Shown here one piece after another: positions 1-11,851 of a stretch of 64,000 nucleotides of DNA. This DNA is from Apium graveolens (lineage: Eukaryota > Streptophyta > Magnoliopsida > Apiales > Apiaceae), in contig NC_133650.1 in NCBI RefSeq assembly GCF_009905375.1, forward strand, positions 147,144,567 through 147,208,566, given 5' to 3'. How positions within the stretch are numbered: the first letter of the stretch is position 1; every line of letters starts with the position of its first letter. The translations under genes and the position numbers were made by a program. Under the pieces are notes generated by a model. That model saw only the letters and a list, made by a program, of their open reading frames with translations, did not search any database and was not told the DNA's origin.

Positions 1-502
1 CCAGGGGAAGCAAATTCATGTTTGATCTCCTTGTATTTACAGGATTCTTCCATAGTGTTGTTTTTTAATTTAGTTCCATTGTCACTTCTAATAACTTCAC
101 TTTGTGTGTTGATCATTTTTTCAGTTCCCATACATGATCAAGAAGAATGACTGGAGATTCATCCTTTGTATGCAGAAAATATACTTATGTAAACCTTGTG
201 TACTCATCAACAATCACAAGTGCATACCTCTTTTTAGCTATAAACATCACATTAACTGGACCAAAAATATCAATATGTAAAAAGTGATATAGTTCAAGAA
301 TTTTGGATTCAGTCTCACTCTTGAAAGATGATTTCCTTAATTTGGCCTTTTGGAAAGAATCACATAGGCCATCAGGAGTAAACACTGCATTGGGAAATCC
401 TCTTATGAGATCTTTCTTAACAAGTTCATTGATATTGTTAAAGTTGAGATGAGAAAGTATTTTATGCCAGTTCCAGTTGTCTTCCACTTTTGCTCTACTC
501 AA
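1..502 (-). pseudogene. int: Element A GAG-pre-integrase and integrase start (truncated by window edge)
   Basis: The minus strand 502-185 is open for 105 residues. It contains the pre-integrase zinc-binding pattern (WHKILSHLNFNNINELVKK, then a C-F pair where family members have CXXC) and the first catalytic Asp region (LHIDIFGPVN). Past a stop near 185 the reading continues to RSDNGTKLKNN, the second catalytic Asp, by about position 70. The rest lies beyond the left edge. Confidence 0.75.
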
Positions 503-539
503 TAGACAAATTTCAGAACCATCAGTACTTGTGGAGACC

Positions 540-885
540 TGGATTCATGTAAGTTATCATGTTTGTACCCAATCATTGCAACATTTCCATCTGAATTGTT
601 GACAATATCATAACATTCTTCATAGAAATTTACATGGTAATCTCTGTCACAGATTTGACTCACACTGATCAAATTGTGCTTGAGTCCTACAACTAGAGCT
701 ACATGTTTAATGATGGCATTCCCAAGTGTGATATTTCCATATCCCAGAATTTTTCCTAAGTTGTCATTCCATAAGAAACACCTAGTCTAGCCTTCTTCTT
801 AAACTCTGATAGTAGGGCTTTATTTCCGGTAATGTGTCCTGAACATCCATTGTCAAAGACTAAAGAATTCTTCTTGTTACCCTGC
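540..885 (-). pseudogene. Element A protease region (decayed)
   Basis: The minus strand from about 880 reads a copia aspartic protease start, FDNGCSGHITGNK, where the usual Asp-Ser-Gly active site has become Asp-Asn-Gly. It is followed by the conserved stretch ending near GLKHNLISVSQICD. Frameshifts are present around 760. The protease would cut Gag-Pol. This copy has a mutated active site. Confidence 0.65.
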
Positions 886-899
886 AATCAGATAATCCA

Positions 900-1322
900 T
901 TAATTAGTATTTTTAAGGACCCGGACTTGCTTGGATTCTTTGACCTTTTTAAGTTTGTTAACATTTGTAGCAGAAGTCTTTACATCAGAGTTTATGCTAA
1001 CATTTTTAATATCAGAGTTTACACATGCAGAACTAACTTTTTTCTTATTTAAAGAGGGTTTCATTTCATAATAATCATAATACAGACTGTGATACTCTTT
1101 ACATATGTAAATGGAATGCCAAATACTACCATAATGAAAACATGGATTCTGTGGTCTATATCTAACTATCATATTCCTAAACTCTAATTTAGGAGGAACA
1201 TTATTTATTCCTTTATTCTTCCTGCAAGCAACAGCAAGATGATTAGTAATACCACAATTTAAACAAGCCTTTCTAGTTGCATTAGGAATGGGTTTGTATT
1301 TATTTTCCTCATTAACACCCAC
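900..1322 (-). pseudogene. Element A gag C-terminal region with CCHC knuckle
   Basis: A 140-residue open stretch with an intact CLNCGITNHLAVAC motif (CX2CX4HX4C) near its start, and a second, degenerate one, CFHYGSIWHSIYIC, in which the second cysteine is lost. It is basic and asparagine-rich towards its C-terminus. It lies between the gag core and the protease, where SIRE-like elements place the end of Gag. No intact start can be assigned because the original polyprotein ran through from upstream. Confidence 0.65.
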
Positions 1323-2079
1323 TTTTCCATTTTTGTTCTATCTAGGCTATTTTTTCCTTATTTTTCATTTTTACTTCCTTCGGCTTTTTTTTAAGTTGTT
1401 TTAGAGTCATTAAACCAATATTTACTGACTTTATATGAACTTGTTCACACCTATCAGTTTTTAATCTTGACTTAGGTGTTGATGTTGACCATGTTTCATT
1501 TACTGACTTAATAACATCAACACTTAAATTAAACGTAACAGGTTTTAACTGAGACTTGTTCAGTTTTACCTTCTTAGCAGGATTTATTAGTTTGATCTTC
1601 TCAGTTTCTTTTTCATTTAATTCATCAAAATTATATTTATCAGCATAACCTAATCTTGATCACCAACAGCCACTTTTTATTAAACCTTGAGTTGATTTTC
1701 CTGAATTAGTCCAAAGCTTGATAACTTCTCTCTTTTTAGCTAATTCTTTTTCAAGATAATCATGTCTTTTTTATCATTTATCCTTAATATAAACAACATC
1801 ATCTCTTTCTTTTTGAATTTCTAACATGAAAACCACCTCAGCTTCTAGGTGATCATTTCTTTTCTTTAAGTCGGAGTTTTTAATTTGGATACTAGCATTT
1901 TCAAGTGTTTGATCCCTATATCTAACATGTAGAGTTTTAAGAAATAGCCTTAATTCACAGATATCTTATGTATCAAAAGAAATAGTAGTTAGAGATACCT
2001 TCATCTCAGGAGCCTTAATTTTACTATCAGCATTTGCCATGAGAGCATAGTTGACACACTCATCGGATTCTGATGTATC

Positions 2080-2180
2080 ATACTAATTCTTCTTCTTTGT
2101 AATCAAGGCTTGTTTCTTCTCAGCTTTTGGATTTCTACAGTGAGCTACAAAGTGTCCAACTCCATCATAAATGTAACACT
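2080..2180 (-). pseudogene. Element A gag zinc knuckle, mutated
   Basis: On the minus strand about 2170-2110 reads CYIYDGVGHFVAHC. This has the spacing of a retroviral CX2CX4HX4C zinc knuckle, but the second cysteine is tyrosine. The knuckle binds nucleic acid in Gag. Here it is probably dead. The sequence after it (about 2100-1330) is decayed gag with many stops, including leucine- and lysine-rich stretches like the coiled-coil part of the Gag of D. Confidence 0.6.
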
Positions 2181-2870
2181 TTATCTTTGACTTATCAATT
2201 TACCCAGACCTTGATTCCTTCTCATCATTTTTGTTGTAGTTCCTCCTATCAGAGTTTGAGGAACTAAAGCCTTTTCTGGAAAACATTTTACATTTCTTGA
2301 AATACTTGCAGACCATCTTCCTGAAACTTTTAAATAAGAGAGCATACATATGTAGTATTTCTTCATCATTTCCATGATCAGTTTCAGTGTCTGAGTTATT
2401 ATCAGAGTTTGATTCATCATCAGTATTTGATGACTCGGTATTAGACTTTGCAATCATAGCCTTTCTTTTATAATGGCTCTTTCTCCCGGCTTTCTCCCTT
2501 GGTTTTTCTTCAACCCTGAGTGCAACCTGTCTTGCTCTAAGCCCTTTTCTCTTGCTTCTCTATTCCATCTCCAATTCATAAGTTTTCAGCATCCCATAAA
2601 TCTCATCCAGAGATGTGTCTTCAAGATCATAGTTGTCCCTTACTGATGTGACTTTCAAGTCCCACTTTTTAAGGAGTGCAAGAAGAAACTTCAAGATTGA
2701 ATTTTCAGGATCATATTCTTCGTCAACCAATGACAAGTCATTCAGCAATTTATGAAATGTGTCATAGATTTCAGTCAAGGACTCGTCAGCTTTTGAGTCA
2801 AAGTGTTCATACTCGTGAATGAGTATTGTCCTTCTATTCTTTTTGATAACAGTAGTGCCTTGACACTTTA
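2181..2870 (-). pseudogene. gag: Element A gag, N-terminal part (broken)
   Basis: The minus strand from 2870 reads a copia-type Gag (UBN2-like) with EYEHFDSKADESLTEIYDTF and then HKLLNDLSLVDEEYDPE, followed by a stretch rich in acidic residues and serine at about 2457-2350. The peptide matches the Gag of element D in layout (YEHF, then YGMLKTYELE). The upstream start is missing because element B was inserted here. Overlapping short frames show frameshifts. This protein would form the virus-like particle that packages the retrotransposon RNA, but this copy cannot be made whole. Confidence 0.7.
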
Positions 2871-5800
2871 TGTAACGCCCTCCAAACCTGAGGTCTAGAT
2901 CTGGGGGTTACTTGCCAATTAATAACATAATTAAACCTGTACAGTAATTAAATAAATATATATCTAACCCCTTTATATTACTCCTCAGGATCTTTAAGGT
3001 TAAGGTATGAAGACAAGAACACAACACTACTTTTATTACATTTTCAAATTCAAAATCTTACAAACCTCTCTTTATTAAAAACCAACTAACTAAACATGCT
3101 TTAAAACTAATTTCATTTTATTCAAACACACACAACATCTATCCACACTAACCCTATTCAAGTAGCTCAAAGCTTTCTTCCTGAATTGGGAGTAGCACTC
3201 TTGGTGCCAGAGGGCCCCGCCTTTTTACTACCCTGGTGTGGATAGGCTTCATCCTCAGCTTTTACTGAAAGATAAAGTGAGTAAAATAAAAAGGTGAGCC
3301 ATAATTTCTGTTCAAGTCCGCAATATGTATATAGTATCATAAGAAAGTCAAGTGAATCTGATATGAATAGGTAATCAGATTATATATGTATCTATGTATC
3401 TCTACAAAAGATAAAGAAGGCTGCGGTCGGCGATTATGAATAAACTAGACTAGACACAAAACAATATTTGCACCTATACTCTACTGATTAGCCAGGATAC
3501 AGTGCAGATCTATACCTATCTGTATAGATCTATTCGGGTACCCAGGCGCTATGGCCCAATAATAGAGGTCCAGTCCATTCCCGGCTCATAGGGTCTAGTC
3601 CATCCCTGACCCTTATCGTAACCATCCAGTCCACAGATAAGCCTCCAGAATAATCGGTATGCTTTGATGTATCCCAACATCAAAATATATCAGGATATAG
3701 ATAGTATGTAATCTATTGGAATATGAATAGAGTATTCAACGTATCAAGGGTAATCAAAAGTAAGATAAAAGAATGATCAAAGAATAGTAATTGTGTTTCA
3801 GTGAATATGAACAAAGGTTATCAATATTTAGTGTATCAAGAATTTGAATCCAATATAGAACTAAGCATATCAATTCACTATTCTGAATTTAGAATAGGTG
3901 AGAAACTTGCCTGGTATGCGATCTACCCCAAGTCTATTAGAATTCTCTATCACTGGCCTGAACTGCCTCGCTGGATTCATATCTATCAAGGAAAGATACT
4001 AATTTAATTGACTTATACCTTAATCGTGTATCAATTCGAATCCACGCAACCCTTATCGTCTACCCGTGCGATCATAACTGACTTGTATAATATTTAACTA
4101 GCAATTAAGACTCGACTAATAATATAAATCATATAGTAAATAATTCATATAGTCACTCTAGGCTTTAAAACATTTTTAGAATTGAAATCGAATAATTGCT
4201 CGCATTATTGAACAATATCTTACTCGTTTCCTAATTTTTTTAGAATTTATTAGACTCATATTCCTAATTAATCGGGTCTATAAATAAATAAATATCGAAA
4301 ACTGACTCATTTCCAAAAAAAATTAAGATTTAAAACTATTTTTATAGGAAATAGATCATTTTTCTGAATTTAGGAGCGTTGGTTTCATTTAAAATGAATA
4401 AACGATTCAATTAAAATTCAATTAATAAGAATAATTCAATTATTATTTAAAAAAATAAATATTTAAATTAATTCAATAAAATTATATTTTTAATAATTAT
4501 TTAGGAAAAATCAAAATTAAAAATGATTTTTCCATAATTTTTAGAATTTAAATGAATTTAAAATAAATTAGTTAAATAAACTGATTAATTATCAAAATAA
4601 TTAATCAATTTAAATATATAAATAAATAAATAAATAAATTTTCAAATTTTGGAAAATAATAGAGATTTATTTATAAAATAAATATATTAATTAATTAAAT
4701 TAATTAATCAATTTATTTAAATAAATAAAACTGATTTTTAGAATTTTTAAAAATAAAAGTAAAACAAAATCCAAAAACAGTTTTGAAAAATCAAATTTGG
4801 GTCAGAATGGATCAAAACCGGTTTTTATTCCGGGTTTTGATTCGGGTTTTCGGGTCACCGAAATCCTGAAGAACACGCCGGACTCCGGTGCGTTTCTTCA
4901 AGATCCGACAAGCCCAATTACCCTCCATTCGTCTCTGTTTTTCTTTGTTTTTGTATCAATTTAATCTGAAATCGATACAGCAGCCCAACCCCCTATTCGA
5001 CGGAAACAGACGATGGGTGTATCGTCTTCTCCGGTGAAAAGTCGCCCAACTCCGACGAACCTCCCCAGATTCCGTCGAACTCAATTTCTGATCAATTCGT
5101 GTATCGTTTGGATCGATTTTTACAGTTTTTCGATTGCAAACATCATTCTAAACTCAATTCAATCATCACTTAAGTCCAATAACCCCTGTATCGATTTATC
5201 CGGTGAAATCAAAACTAATTGCGGCCAACTATATTTTTTTCTTATTTGTACATGAAATCACAAGTTCAATATATCAAAATAAAGCTATGAACTAGTACAA
5301 TCTAACCCATATACTCAAACATATCTCAGATTCCTCTAAATTCCAAAACGATTAAATAAAAAATCACATAAACCCTAGAATTCGAACTATCAATTATATC
5401 TATCGTTTGATGAAATTAATGATGCAAATCGAATATAAACCATCATATAAAGCTATTTAAACCATCAATTTCATCAAATAACCCTAGGATCAAAAAGCCC
5501 TAATTCAGTGAAAAACCCTAGAATCAAAAATCGAAATTCCATGAATCAAAACATGAAATTGATCACATAATCAGATAGAGCAGTTCAAATCCTTCAATTT
5601 GAGTACTTACATGATAGTATTTGGATTCCAGAAACTCCCAAAATAACTGTTTGATTCTAAGATTGCCAAGAACCCTAATCCCCAAATCTGTAGAGAATTT
5701 TACTATTTTTTGATTATTTTTTCTGATTTTTTATAATTACTAATAAAAATTAGGCTATTTATAATTACAGAATAATACCCCTAATTAAAATTTAGGCCCT

Positions 5801-6284
5801 AATTATATCTCTTCATAAAATTAATTGGCCCTTAATTAAGAATTGACGGGGAATAATTTTTAATTTTTTTTATTTAAAATAAATACAAAATATATGCCAA
5901 AATTTCCCAAAAATTGTGAATAATTTAAAAATGCAAGGAAATGAAATATTTGAAAGTCCCTTGATTTTATAAAAACAAAAATATGATTTTTGTGGGGTTT
6001 TGAGAACCCGTAGGGGCCAGAAATATCATTTTTCACGAAACGAGATATTTTATACATTAACTGGATGTTTAGAATATCGATATGGTATACGCCATATTAG
6101 GCAAAATAAGGCCAATTATTTTAAATGAAATATCAGCTATTAAAACAAAGTCTAGGTCGTATAAATTTTGATATAAAAGCATTTAAACCTCAATAAAATA
6201 CCTGAAAAATACCCCGAAATATACAGAACACATACAGCACATAACGACTAGTATTTAAACAGTCATAAATTCTCAGTCGTTACA
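2871..6284 (-). repeat. Element B 3' LTR (complete, 3.4 kb)
   Basis: The LTR starts with TGTAACGCCC and ends CGTTACA on the plus strand. On the minus strand it is bounded by a polypurine tract at the internal side. Left flank CTTTA is the expected 5-bp TSD, but its partner lies outside the window. It contains a very AT-rich stretch at 4380-4760 and short GTCCAGTCCAT-type repeats at about 3565-3640. Much of the sequence between 4190 and 6284 has no second copy here to compare with. Confidence 0.85.
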
Positions 6285-6302
6285 TCCTTCCCCCGTAAAG
6301 GA
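6285..6302 (-). promoter_or_regulatory. Element B polypurine tract
   Basis: The minus strand reads CCTTTACGGGGGAAGGA immediately before the LTR start TGTAACGACTG. This is the purine run that primes plus-strand DNA synthesis in gypsy elements, in the usual position next to the 3' LTR. Confidence 0.75.
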
Positions 6303-6321
6303 TTTTGTCCTCAGATTCTCG

Positions 6322-6953
6322 CTAAGAAAATAATTGGGGATACTTTTCTAACATCTCACTTTCAAGTTCCCAAGTTAACTTTTTAACCATAGGATTTCTC
6401 CACAAGACTCGTACTAATGGTACAGACTTATTTCTCAATACTCTCTCCTGCCGATCTAGAATTCTTATTGGTTGCTCTACATATGACAAATCAGCTTGAA
6501 TCTCTATCAGCTCGTACTCTATCAAAGGCCTCGAATCAGGATTATACCTCTTAAGCATTGACACATGAAACACATTATGAATATGTTGCATATTAGGTAG
6601 TAAGGCTAACTCATATGCAATATTTCCTACTCTCTTCAATATCTCAAATGGACCAACATAATGCGGCTTAAGTTTACCCTTCTTTCCAAATCTGATCAAT
6701 CCTTTCCATGGTGATATCTTTAATAACACAGGTTCTCCCTCATTGAAATCCATATCCTTTCTAGCTTGATCCGTATATTTCCGTAGATGATTTTATGCTG
6801 CTTCTAGTTGCTTCTGAATAAGTTCCACTTTTTCTTTAGTTTGTTGGATCAATTCTGGACCTAAAATCTTGCGTTCACCAACTTCATCCCATCATACTGG
6901 AGAACTAAACTTCCTTCCGTATAAGGATTCATAAGGTGGCATTCCAATACTTA
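6322..6953 (-). pseudogene. int: Element B integrase C-terminus with chromodomain
   Basis: The minus-strand frame at 6753-6322 has the integrase C-terminal GPFEIL motif, then NVFHVSMLKRY, then a chromodomain-like end (PIRILDRQ, then LTWELESEM). This is typical of plant Tekay/Del chromoviruses, where the domain guides insertion into heterochromatin. Upstream to about 6953 the same protein continues (YESLYGRKF) with one stop before WDEVGER near 6897 and another near 6797. The 3' end of the coding region is a normal stop 35 bp before the polypurine tract. Confidence 0.85.
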
Positions 6954-7053
6954 CATGATAGCTATTGTTGTAAGAAAATTTCACTAACGGTAAATGTTCG
7001 TCCCAACTGCCTTCAAAGTCCAATGCACAGACTCGTAGCATATCTTCGATTTT

Positions 7054-7530
7054 TTAGATTATTCTTTCGCTTTTTCCGTTTGTCTGTGGATAGTATGTGG
7101 TGCTCATATTTAACTTGGTGTCCAAGCATTCTTGGAATTGTCTCCAGAATCTCGAATTGAAAAAAGGATCTCGATCGGAAATGTTTGATACATGAACTCT
7201 ATATCGCATCATGATTTCCTTGAGATATAAATACACTAGCTTGTTAAGCGAAAATCTTTCGTTGATTAGAAGAAAATGAGTTGACTTTATTACTCTTTCA
7301 ATGATAACCCAGATTGCGTCTTGATATTCTTTGATTTTTAGAAGTCCTACTACAAAATCCATCGCAAGATGTTCCCATTTCCATTCCGGAATATCTAGTG
7401 GTTGCAATAATCCACTCGGGCGTTGATGCTCTGCCTTGACTCGTTGACACATATAACATTTACTTACCCATTCCACAATTTCCTTCTTCATATCTGACCA
7501 CCAAAAGTTTTCTTTCAGATCCATGTACAT
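7054..7530 (-). pseudogene. int: Element B integrase zinc finger and catalytic core
   Basis: The 158-residue open frame has CYMC, part of the HHCC zinc finger, then the three catalytic residues: Asp in LAMDFVVGL, Asp in ISDRDPFFNSRFW and Glu in NGKSERI. This matches the gypsy integrase core (rve). The upstream part to about 7650 is decayed. One stop at the end separates it from the C-terminal part. The catalytic triad is visible, so this domain decayed less than the RT. Confidence 0.85.
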
Positions 7531-7656
7531 CTTTGTGCTCCCTGGATGAATAGAGTATCTTGAGCTGTGAGCGTCTCGTAAGATTTCTTCTTTCAGTTCT
7601 ATGATATTAGGTACCCAGATTCTCGAGGAAAATCGTAGAATTACCTTGTCATCCTT

Positions 7657-8070
7657 CTAGCTCGTAATTTCTTCTTCTGTTAAGCTTTTACTTTCATGAC
7701 TCATTATCTCTTCTTGAAATCTTTGAATCTTTTCCAATAATTCTGGTTGAAACGTCACTGCATAATTCATCTCAGTGGACTCTTCTGGAATATGAACTTC
7801 AATTTCCAATTTCTTAAATTCTCGGATTAATTCTTCTGAAGAAGTTAGCATGTTTAATCTTTCTTTTCTGCTCAGCGCATATGCTACAACATTTGCCTTT
7901 CCCAGTTGATAGTTGATTGACACATCATAATCCTTAATTAATTCTAACCATCGTCGTTGTCTCATGTTGAGCTTCTTCTGAGTGAAGATATACTTCAAGA
8001 TTTTATGATCAGTGTAAATTTCACACTTCTCACCATACAGATATTGTCTCCATAGTTTTAGTGCGTACAC
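7657..8070 (-). pseudogene. Element B RNase H domain
   Basis: The minus strand is open for 137 residues with the gypsy RNase H features [11 protein letters not shown], then [14 protein letters not shown], then [14 protein letters not shown], and the spacer that leads to integrase. RNase H removes the RNA template during reverse transcription. Residues around YALSR differ from the usual DALSR: the aspartate position is tyrosine, so activity is doubtful. Confidence 0.8.
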
Positions 8071-8440
8071 AATTACAGCTAATTACAGGCCATGTGTTGG
8101 ATATTTCTGTTCGTGAGGTTTCAATTATCTGGAAGCATATGCAATAACGTTACCATGATGCATCAGTACACATCCCAGTCCTCGGTAGGAAGCGTCATTG
8201 TAAATAACAAAGTCCCCTTGTTCATCTGGAAAAACCAATACAGGTGCGCTCACCAATCGAATTTTCAATTCTTGGAAGCTTTCCTCCCATTTTTCATTCC
8301 ATATGAACTTTTCATCCTTTCGATTCTACTTGGTTAATGGTGTAGCTATCTTCACAAAATCTTTAACGAATCTTCGATAATAACCAACAAATCCAATGAA
8401 ACTTCTGACTTCTATAGGTGTCTTCGGTCTTTCTCAGTTC
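8071..8440 (-). pseudogene. Element B RT thumb/connection remnant (catalytic core deleted)
   Basis: The minus strand from 8460 reads the C-terminal end of gypsy RT: HPAKIEAILN, then a stop, then KTPIEVRSFIGFVGYYRRFV, WNEKWEESFQELK and the start of RNase H. The finger and palm with the YXDD-type motif are missing. The sequence passes directly from the protease tail to this piece (see the protease entry), so about 250-300 codons have been deleted. Confidence 0.75.
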
Positions 8441-9078
8441 AAAATAGCTTCAATCTTTGCTGGATGAACTTTGATTCCTTCAATACTGATCATCGTAAGG
8501 AATTTCTTCTGTTGTTTCTCACCTCTAAATATTACCCTTGCATTGTCCGCAGTTCTTAAATTCACTTTCTTATTCGCACAATCAATTTGGGCATTATAAC
8601 CGGCTAACCAATCCATTCCTAATATAACATCATATTCTCCTAACTTGAAAGGTATCAAGTCAGCGGAGAAGTGATGTCCTGCTATTTCGATGTCACACTC
8701 TGAACACACCCGATCCACGGGAATTTGGTCTTCATTCGCTAACTTTATAATTATTGTCTCACCCAACCATTGAACTTCACAACATAACTTATCAAAAAAT
8801 TATTCAGAAATAAATGATCTTGTAGCTCCAGAATCAATTAATACTTTTGCATTTACGGAGTTCACAGAAAGCGTAACTGCAACTACGTTCGGATTCTGCA
8901 CGGCCTCCTTCATTGTCATTTTGAAAGTCCTCGCCTTAGACTGATTCTGTTGTGGTGGTGGCGATGGTGCCATAATCCTCAGAACACTGGCTACCATAGC
9001 TCGACCTTTACAATCCCTGGCAACATGTCCTTTTCTCTGAAATTGGAACACGTAATATCTATCTTGCCTGCAGGGCAT
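8434..9078 (-). pseudogene. pro: Element B gag end and protease, fused to the RT remnant
   Basis: The minus strand 9078-8800 reads a degenerate knuckle, FQFQRKGHVARDC, then the aspartic protease active site VLIDSGATRSFIS. After a small break, 8766-8434 gives the protease end with the conserved GEYDVILGMDWLAGYNAQID. It then runs without a stop from EKQQKKFLTMIS into IEGIKVHPAKIEAI, which belongs to the end of RT. This shows the internal deletion directly. Confidence 0.8.
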
Positions 9079-9179
9079 TCATTGGAATAGTGCTCTTTCT
9101 GCTTACATTTGAAACACATCACATTTGACTTATTGCAGACACCCGTATGTTTCTGACCACATGTCTTACAATATGGCAA
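8991..9179 (-). pseudogene. Element B gag zinc knuckle
   Basis: This short frame holds CKTCGQKHTGVC followed by CFKCKQKEHYSNEC, the second being an exact CX2CX4HX4C knuckle. It overlaps the protease-side frame at its end, which marks a frameshift near 9080. It is the nucleic-acid-binding end of the chromoviral Gag. Confidence 0.75.
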
Positions 9180-9200
9180 TGGCGGTCTTAAAATCCTCTG

Positions 9201-9735
9201 CTAATTCGGAACTTGGAAATGGTTACCTGACCTTTTATTCCCTTGGTCTATCCTTCTAAAATTTATATTTGTTCGGGCTTGCAATCCCGGCTTCCTGTTG
9301 ACACGATTCTTTAAATTCCCTTGTCCCTTTTGCCTTTGGGACACCTCGCTTTCTCCTTTGATTATTATAGCCTTTTGAACAACGGACGTATAAGTTGTCA
9401 GCTCAAACACTGCTACCCCACTGCGGATCCATGACTTCAACTCTTATTGAAATCTTATTAGCTCACTTCTCCTCGCTTTCCACTTGCTCTGGCACAAACC
9501 TAGCCAACTCTGTAAACTTGGCTTCATACTCAGCCACTGACATGTTCCCCTGCTTCAATTCCAGAAACTTTATTTCCATTCGATTCTTCATGTAGCGGGG
9601 AATATACTTCTCTAGAAATAACTCGGTGAACCTATCCCACGTCACAATATCAGTACCCTCTAAAGTCTTCTTCGATTCCCACCAATAGTTGGCTTCCCCT
9701 TTCAGAAAAAAATTGGCAAAATCAGTGTTCTGATC
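9201..9735 (-). pseudogene. gag: Element B gag, second part (Retrotrans_gag domain)
   Basis: The minus strand from 9735 reads FANFFLKGEANYWWESKKT, then TWDRFTELFLEKYIPRY and MSVAEYEAKFTELARFVPEQ. This is the plant gypsy Gag core. A frameshift near 9460 moves to the 9440-9201 frame, which is basic and leads to the zinc knuckles. The first part of the same gag is at 22991-23326, beyond the inserted element C. Confidence 0.85.
9731..9735. repeat. TSD of element C, left copy (TGATC)
   Basis: TGATC precedes the LTR start TGTAATAACC. The same five bases follow the right LTR end GTGTTACA at 22986-22990, and the gag of B continues on both sides. Confidence 0.9.
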
Positions 9736-11818
9736 TGTAATAACCCCAATTTTTGGAAAATTTTGAAACCCTTATGAATAGTGTTTTTGCTGAATGAGAA
9801 AACTTTTCATGCCACGCTATGTAGGGGTTCTGTTATTGATCTTATGGGATATTATTAGTACTCTATGGAGTATATAAGTGTATGTAAAGATCGTCAGAAT
9901 CCAATTCCGAACACTTTGGTTTTTCCCGGAAATCCACAATATACGGAGAGAATTGAGTATAAGGTAACAGGATAAAAAGGATTTAAATTAAAGGATTATA
10001 AAAGAGGATCATAGAAGGAATATAATATATTGAGAAAGGTTAAGGGAACCTAAGTAATAAGATCCCGGGTATGATCCTTCAAACGATAAAACGAGAACGA
10101 AAGTTAAGCGAACCGTATAGCAGATCAGCGGTCATTAGGCAAACGATTAGGAAGTTAATCAAAGGGATTAATGGGAATGATGTCATCCAACCAATAGAAA
10201 GAAGACAAGGAAGGAAGGATGACATCATGAGGATGAGGTAAGCATGACATAGGAAGGAAGGAGGTGTGGTTGAATAAGAACCACACAAATTCAAGGGCAA
10301 GGTGGTAATTTGCTAAATCAAAAACAAAACCAAGCCAACCAACTAGCAAATCATTTCATCAAAATCAAAAAATCAGCCAAGGCATTGTTCTTCATATTAG
10401 CTCTCGGCTTTTTGCTTTTTTTCAAAGAAAAAAATTTCCAAAATCAAGATCCAAGCATCCTTAATTGGTAAGAAAATTCCCTAACCATCTTTATGCTTAG
10501 TTATGGCTATATCATGAGTTTAAGCCATTAATTCTTTCTCTAGCTTCTCCATTTAATCAATGAAGAAGACAATGAATAGTGTTTTCAAGTTTTTAACTTG
10601 AACTTTTTCTTGTTTTTCTTAAAGATCCAAGCTTTCCTAAGGCTTCTCCAAGCTTCTTAAGGCTTCCTAGCTCAACCCACCACTCCAAGGAAGGTATACC
10701 ATTTCCAAACCCTAGGTTCATATATATTATAAGGTGATTTTGATGAGTAGGATGTTATGGTATCTTGTTGTTATGATTAGAGTTTGAGATTTGGAATGGT
10801 AGTGAAATGAAATGGTAATTTTGTGGTTTTGATTTAAAGAAACTTAAGTATGATTAAAGTTAGGTTTAAGCATATGTATGAATGATTAAAAGTGAATTGG
10901 TTGGGATTTTTATGATGTGATAAGGATGGATGTTTGTTGTGTGTTGGATTTGAGGATGGTTTGGGTTGATTGTGGATGGTTTAAAAAATGGGAAATCGCG
11001 TAAACATAGCCGTCGTAACGTCCGATTTTCTTTGGACTGTTTTTGTGCATAGCATTAGGACCCGAGAACCCCCTGCTAAATTGTGACCACTGCCATGTTT
11101 AGATAGCTCATGTTACGAGCTTCGTTTTGATATGTAGTTCGTTCGATTCCGATTTACGGTTTAGGAGAAACGACCGTTTCAAGTAACGGCGTTTCGCGAT
11201 CGAAACTTTTTCCCTCGCCTTACTTTGAAATGTAGGTTAAAGACCAAAAAGGGTTAATTAATGCATGAAACATTTATGGTAAGTGTTTTAGGCAGTTGGT
11301 AAGTCACTCGCGAAGGAATCGCTTTAAAACTCGTAAAGGTTAAATTATTAAAAATGGTGGAGCCGAGGGTACCCGAGTGACTTAAGCGAATCAGTGAGCG
11401 CAAAACAAGCGTTAGAGTCTAAGTTAGTTAAAGTATAGATTTACAAGTGACTTTGGTTTAATTCCAACTTACTTGTTGTTTATAGGTTACCAGACTCGTC
11501 CCGAGCCATTCGTAACCCCCAGTCGCTCAGGCAAGTTTTCTACCCGATATACTGTTGTTGTGATGTAAATATATGTATATGCATTATCTTGTGATAGTGC
11601 ATGATTGTTATTAGCAAATTTTGCGATATATTGGAGCATGCTGATATGGTATATATGCATGTCTGTTTCGTAATCTGGTTATCTATCTGTTGATTTCAAT
11701 GCTTATAGTTGCATAATACCTATGCTAGAAATAAGCAAGTAGTTGCGTATACCCTTAGTATAGGGACTCAAAGGTGAAAACATATTTCTAAACCGGGAGT
11801 CGATGTTCCCGAGTATAT

Positions 11819-11851
<33 letters not shown>

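Larger units (their letters stand above)
1..2870 (-). mobile_element. Element A: SIRE-like Ty1/copia retrotransposon, partial
   Basis: This is the oldest layer and the host of everything else in the window. Read on the minus strand, the order is gag, zinc knuckles, protease, GAG-pre-integrase and the start of the integrase core, which is the Ty1/copia order. The left edge of the window cuts it inside integrase, and the 3' LTR of element B interrupts it at 2871 inside gag. Peptides resemble those of element D (for example LSHLNFN and SDNGTK) but are clearly diverged, so A is a different SIRE-like family. Stops and frameshifts break it throughout. Its own LTRs are not in the window. Confidence 0.85.

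Noticed and set aside
11815..11850. TA-rich tract as a possible origin or regulatory site
   Set aside because: It is a simple microsatellite inside the LTR; it differs by one TA unit between the two LTRs and has no other feature.
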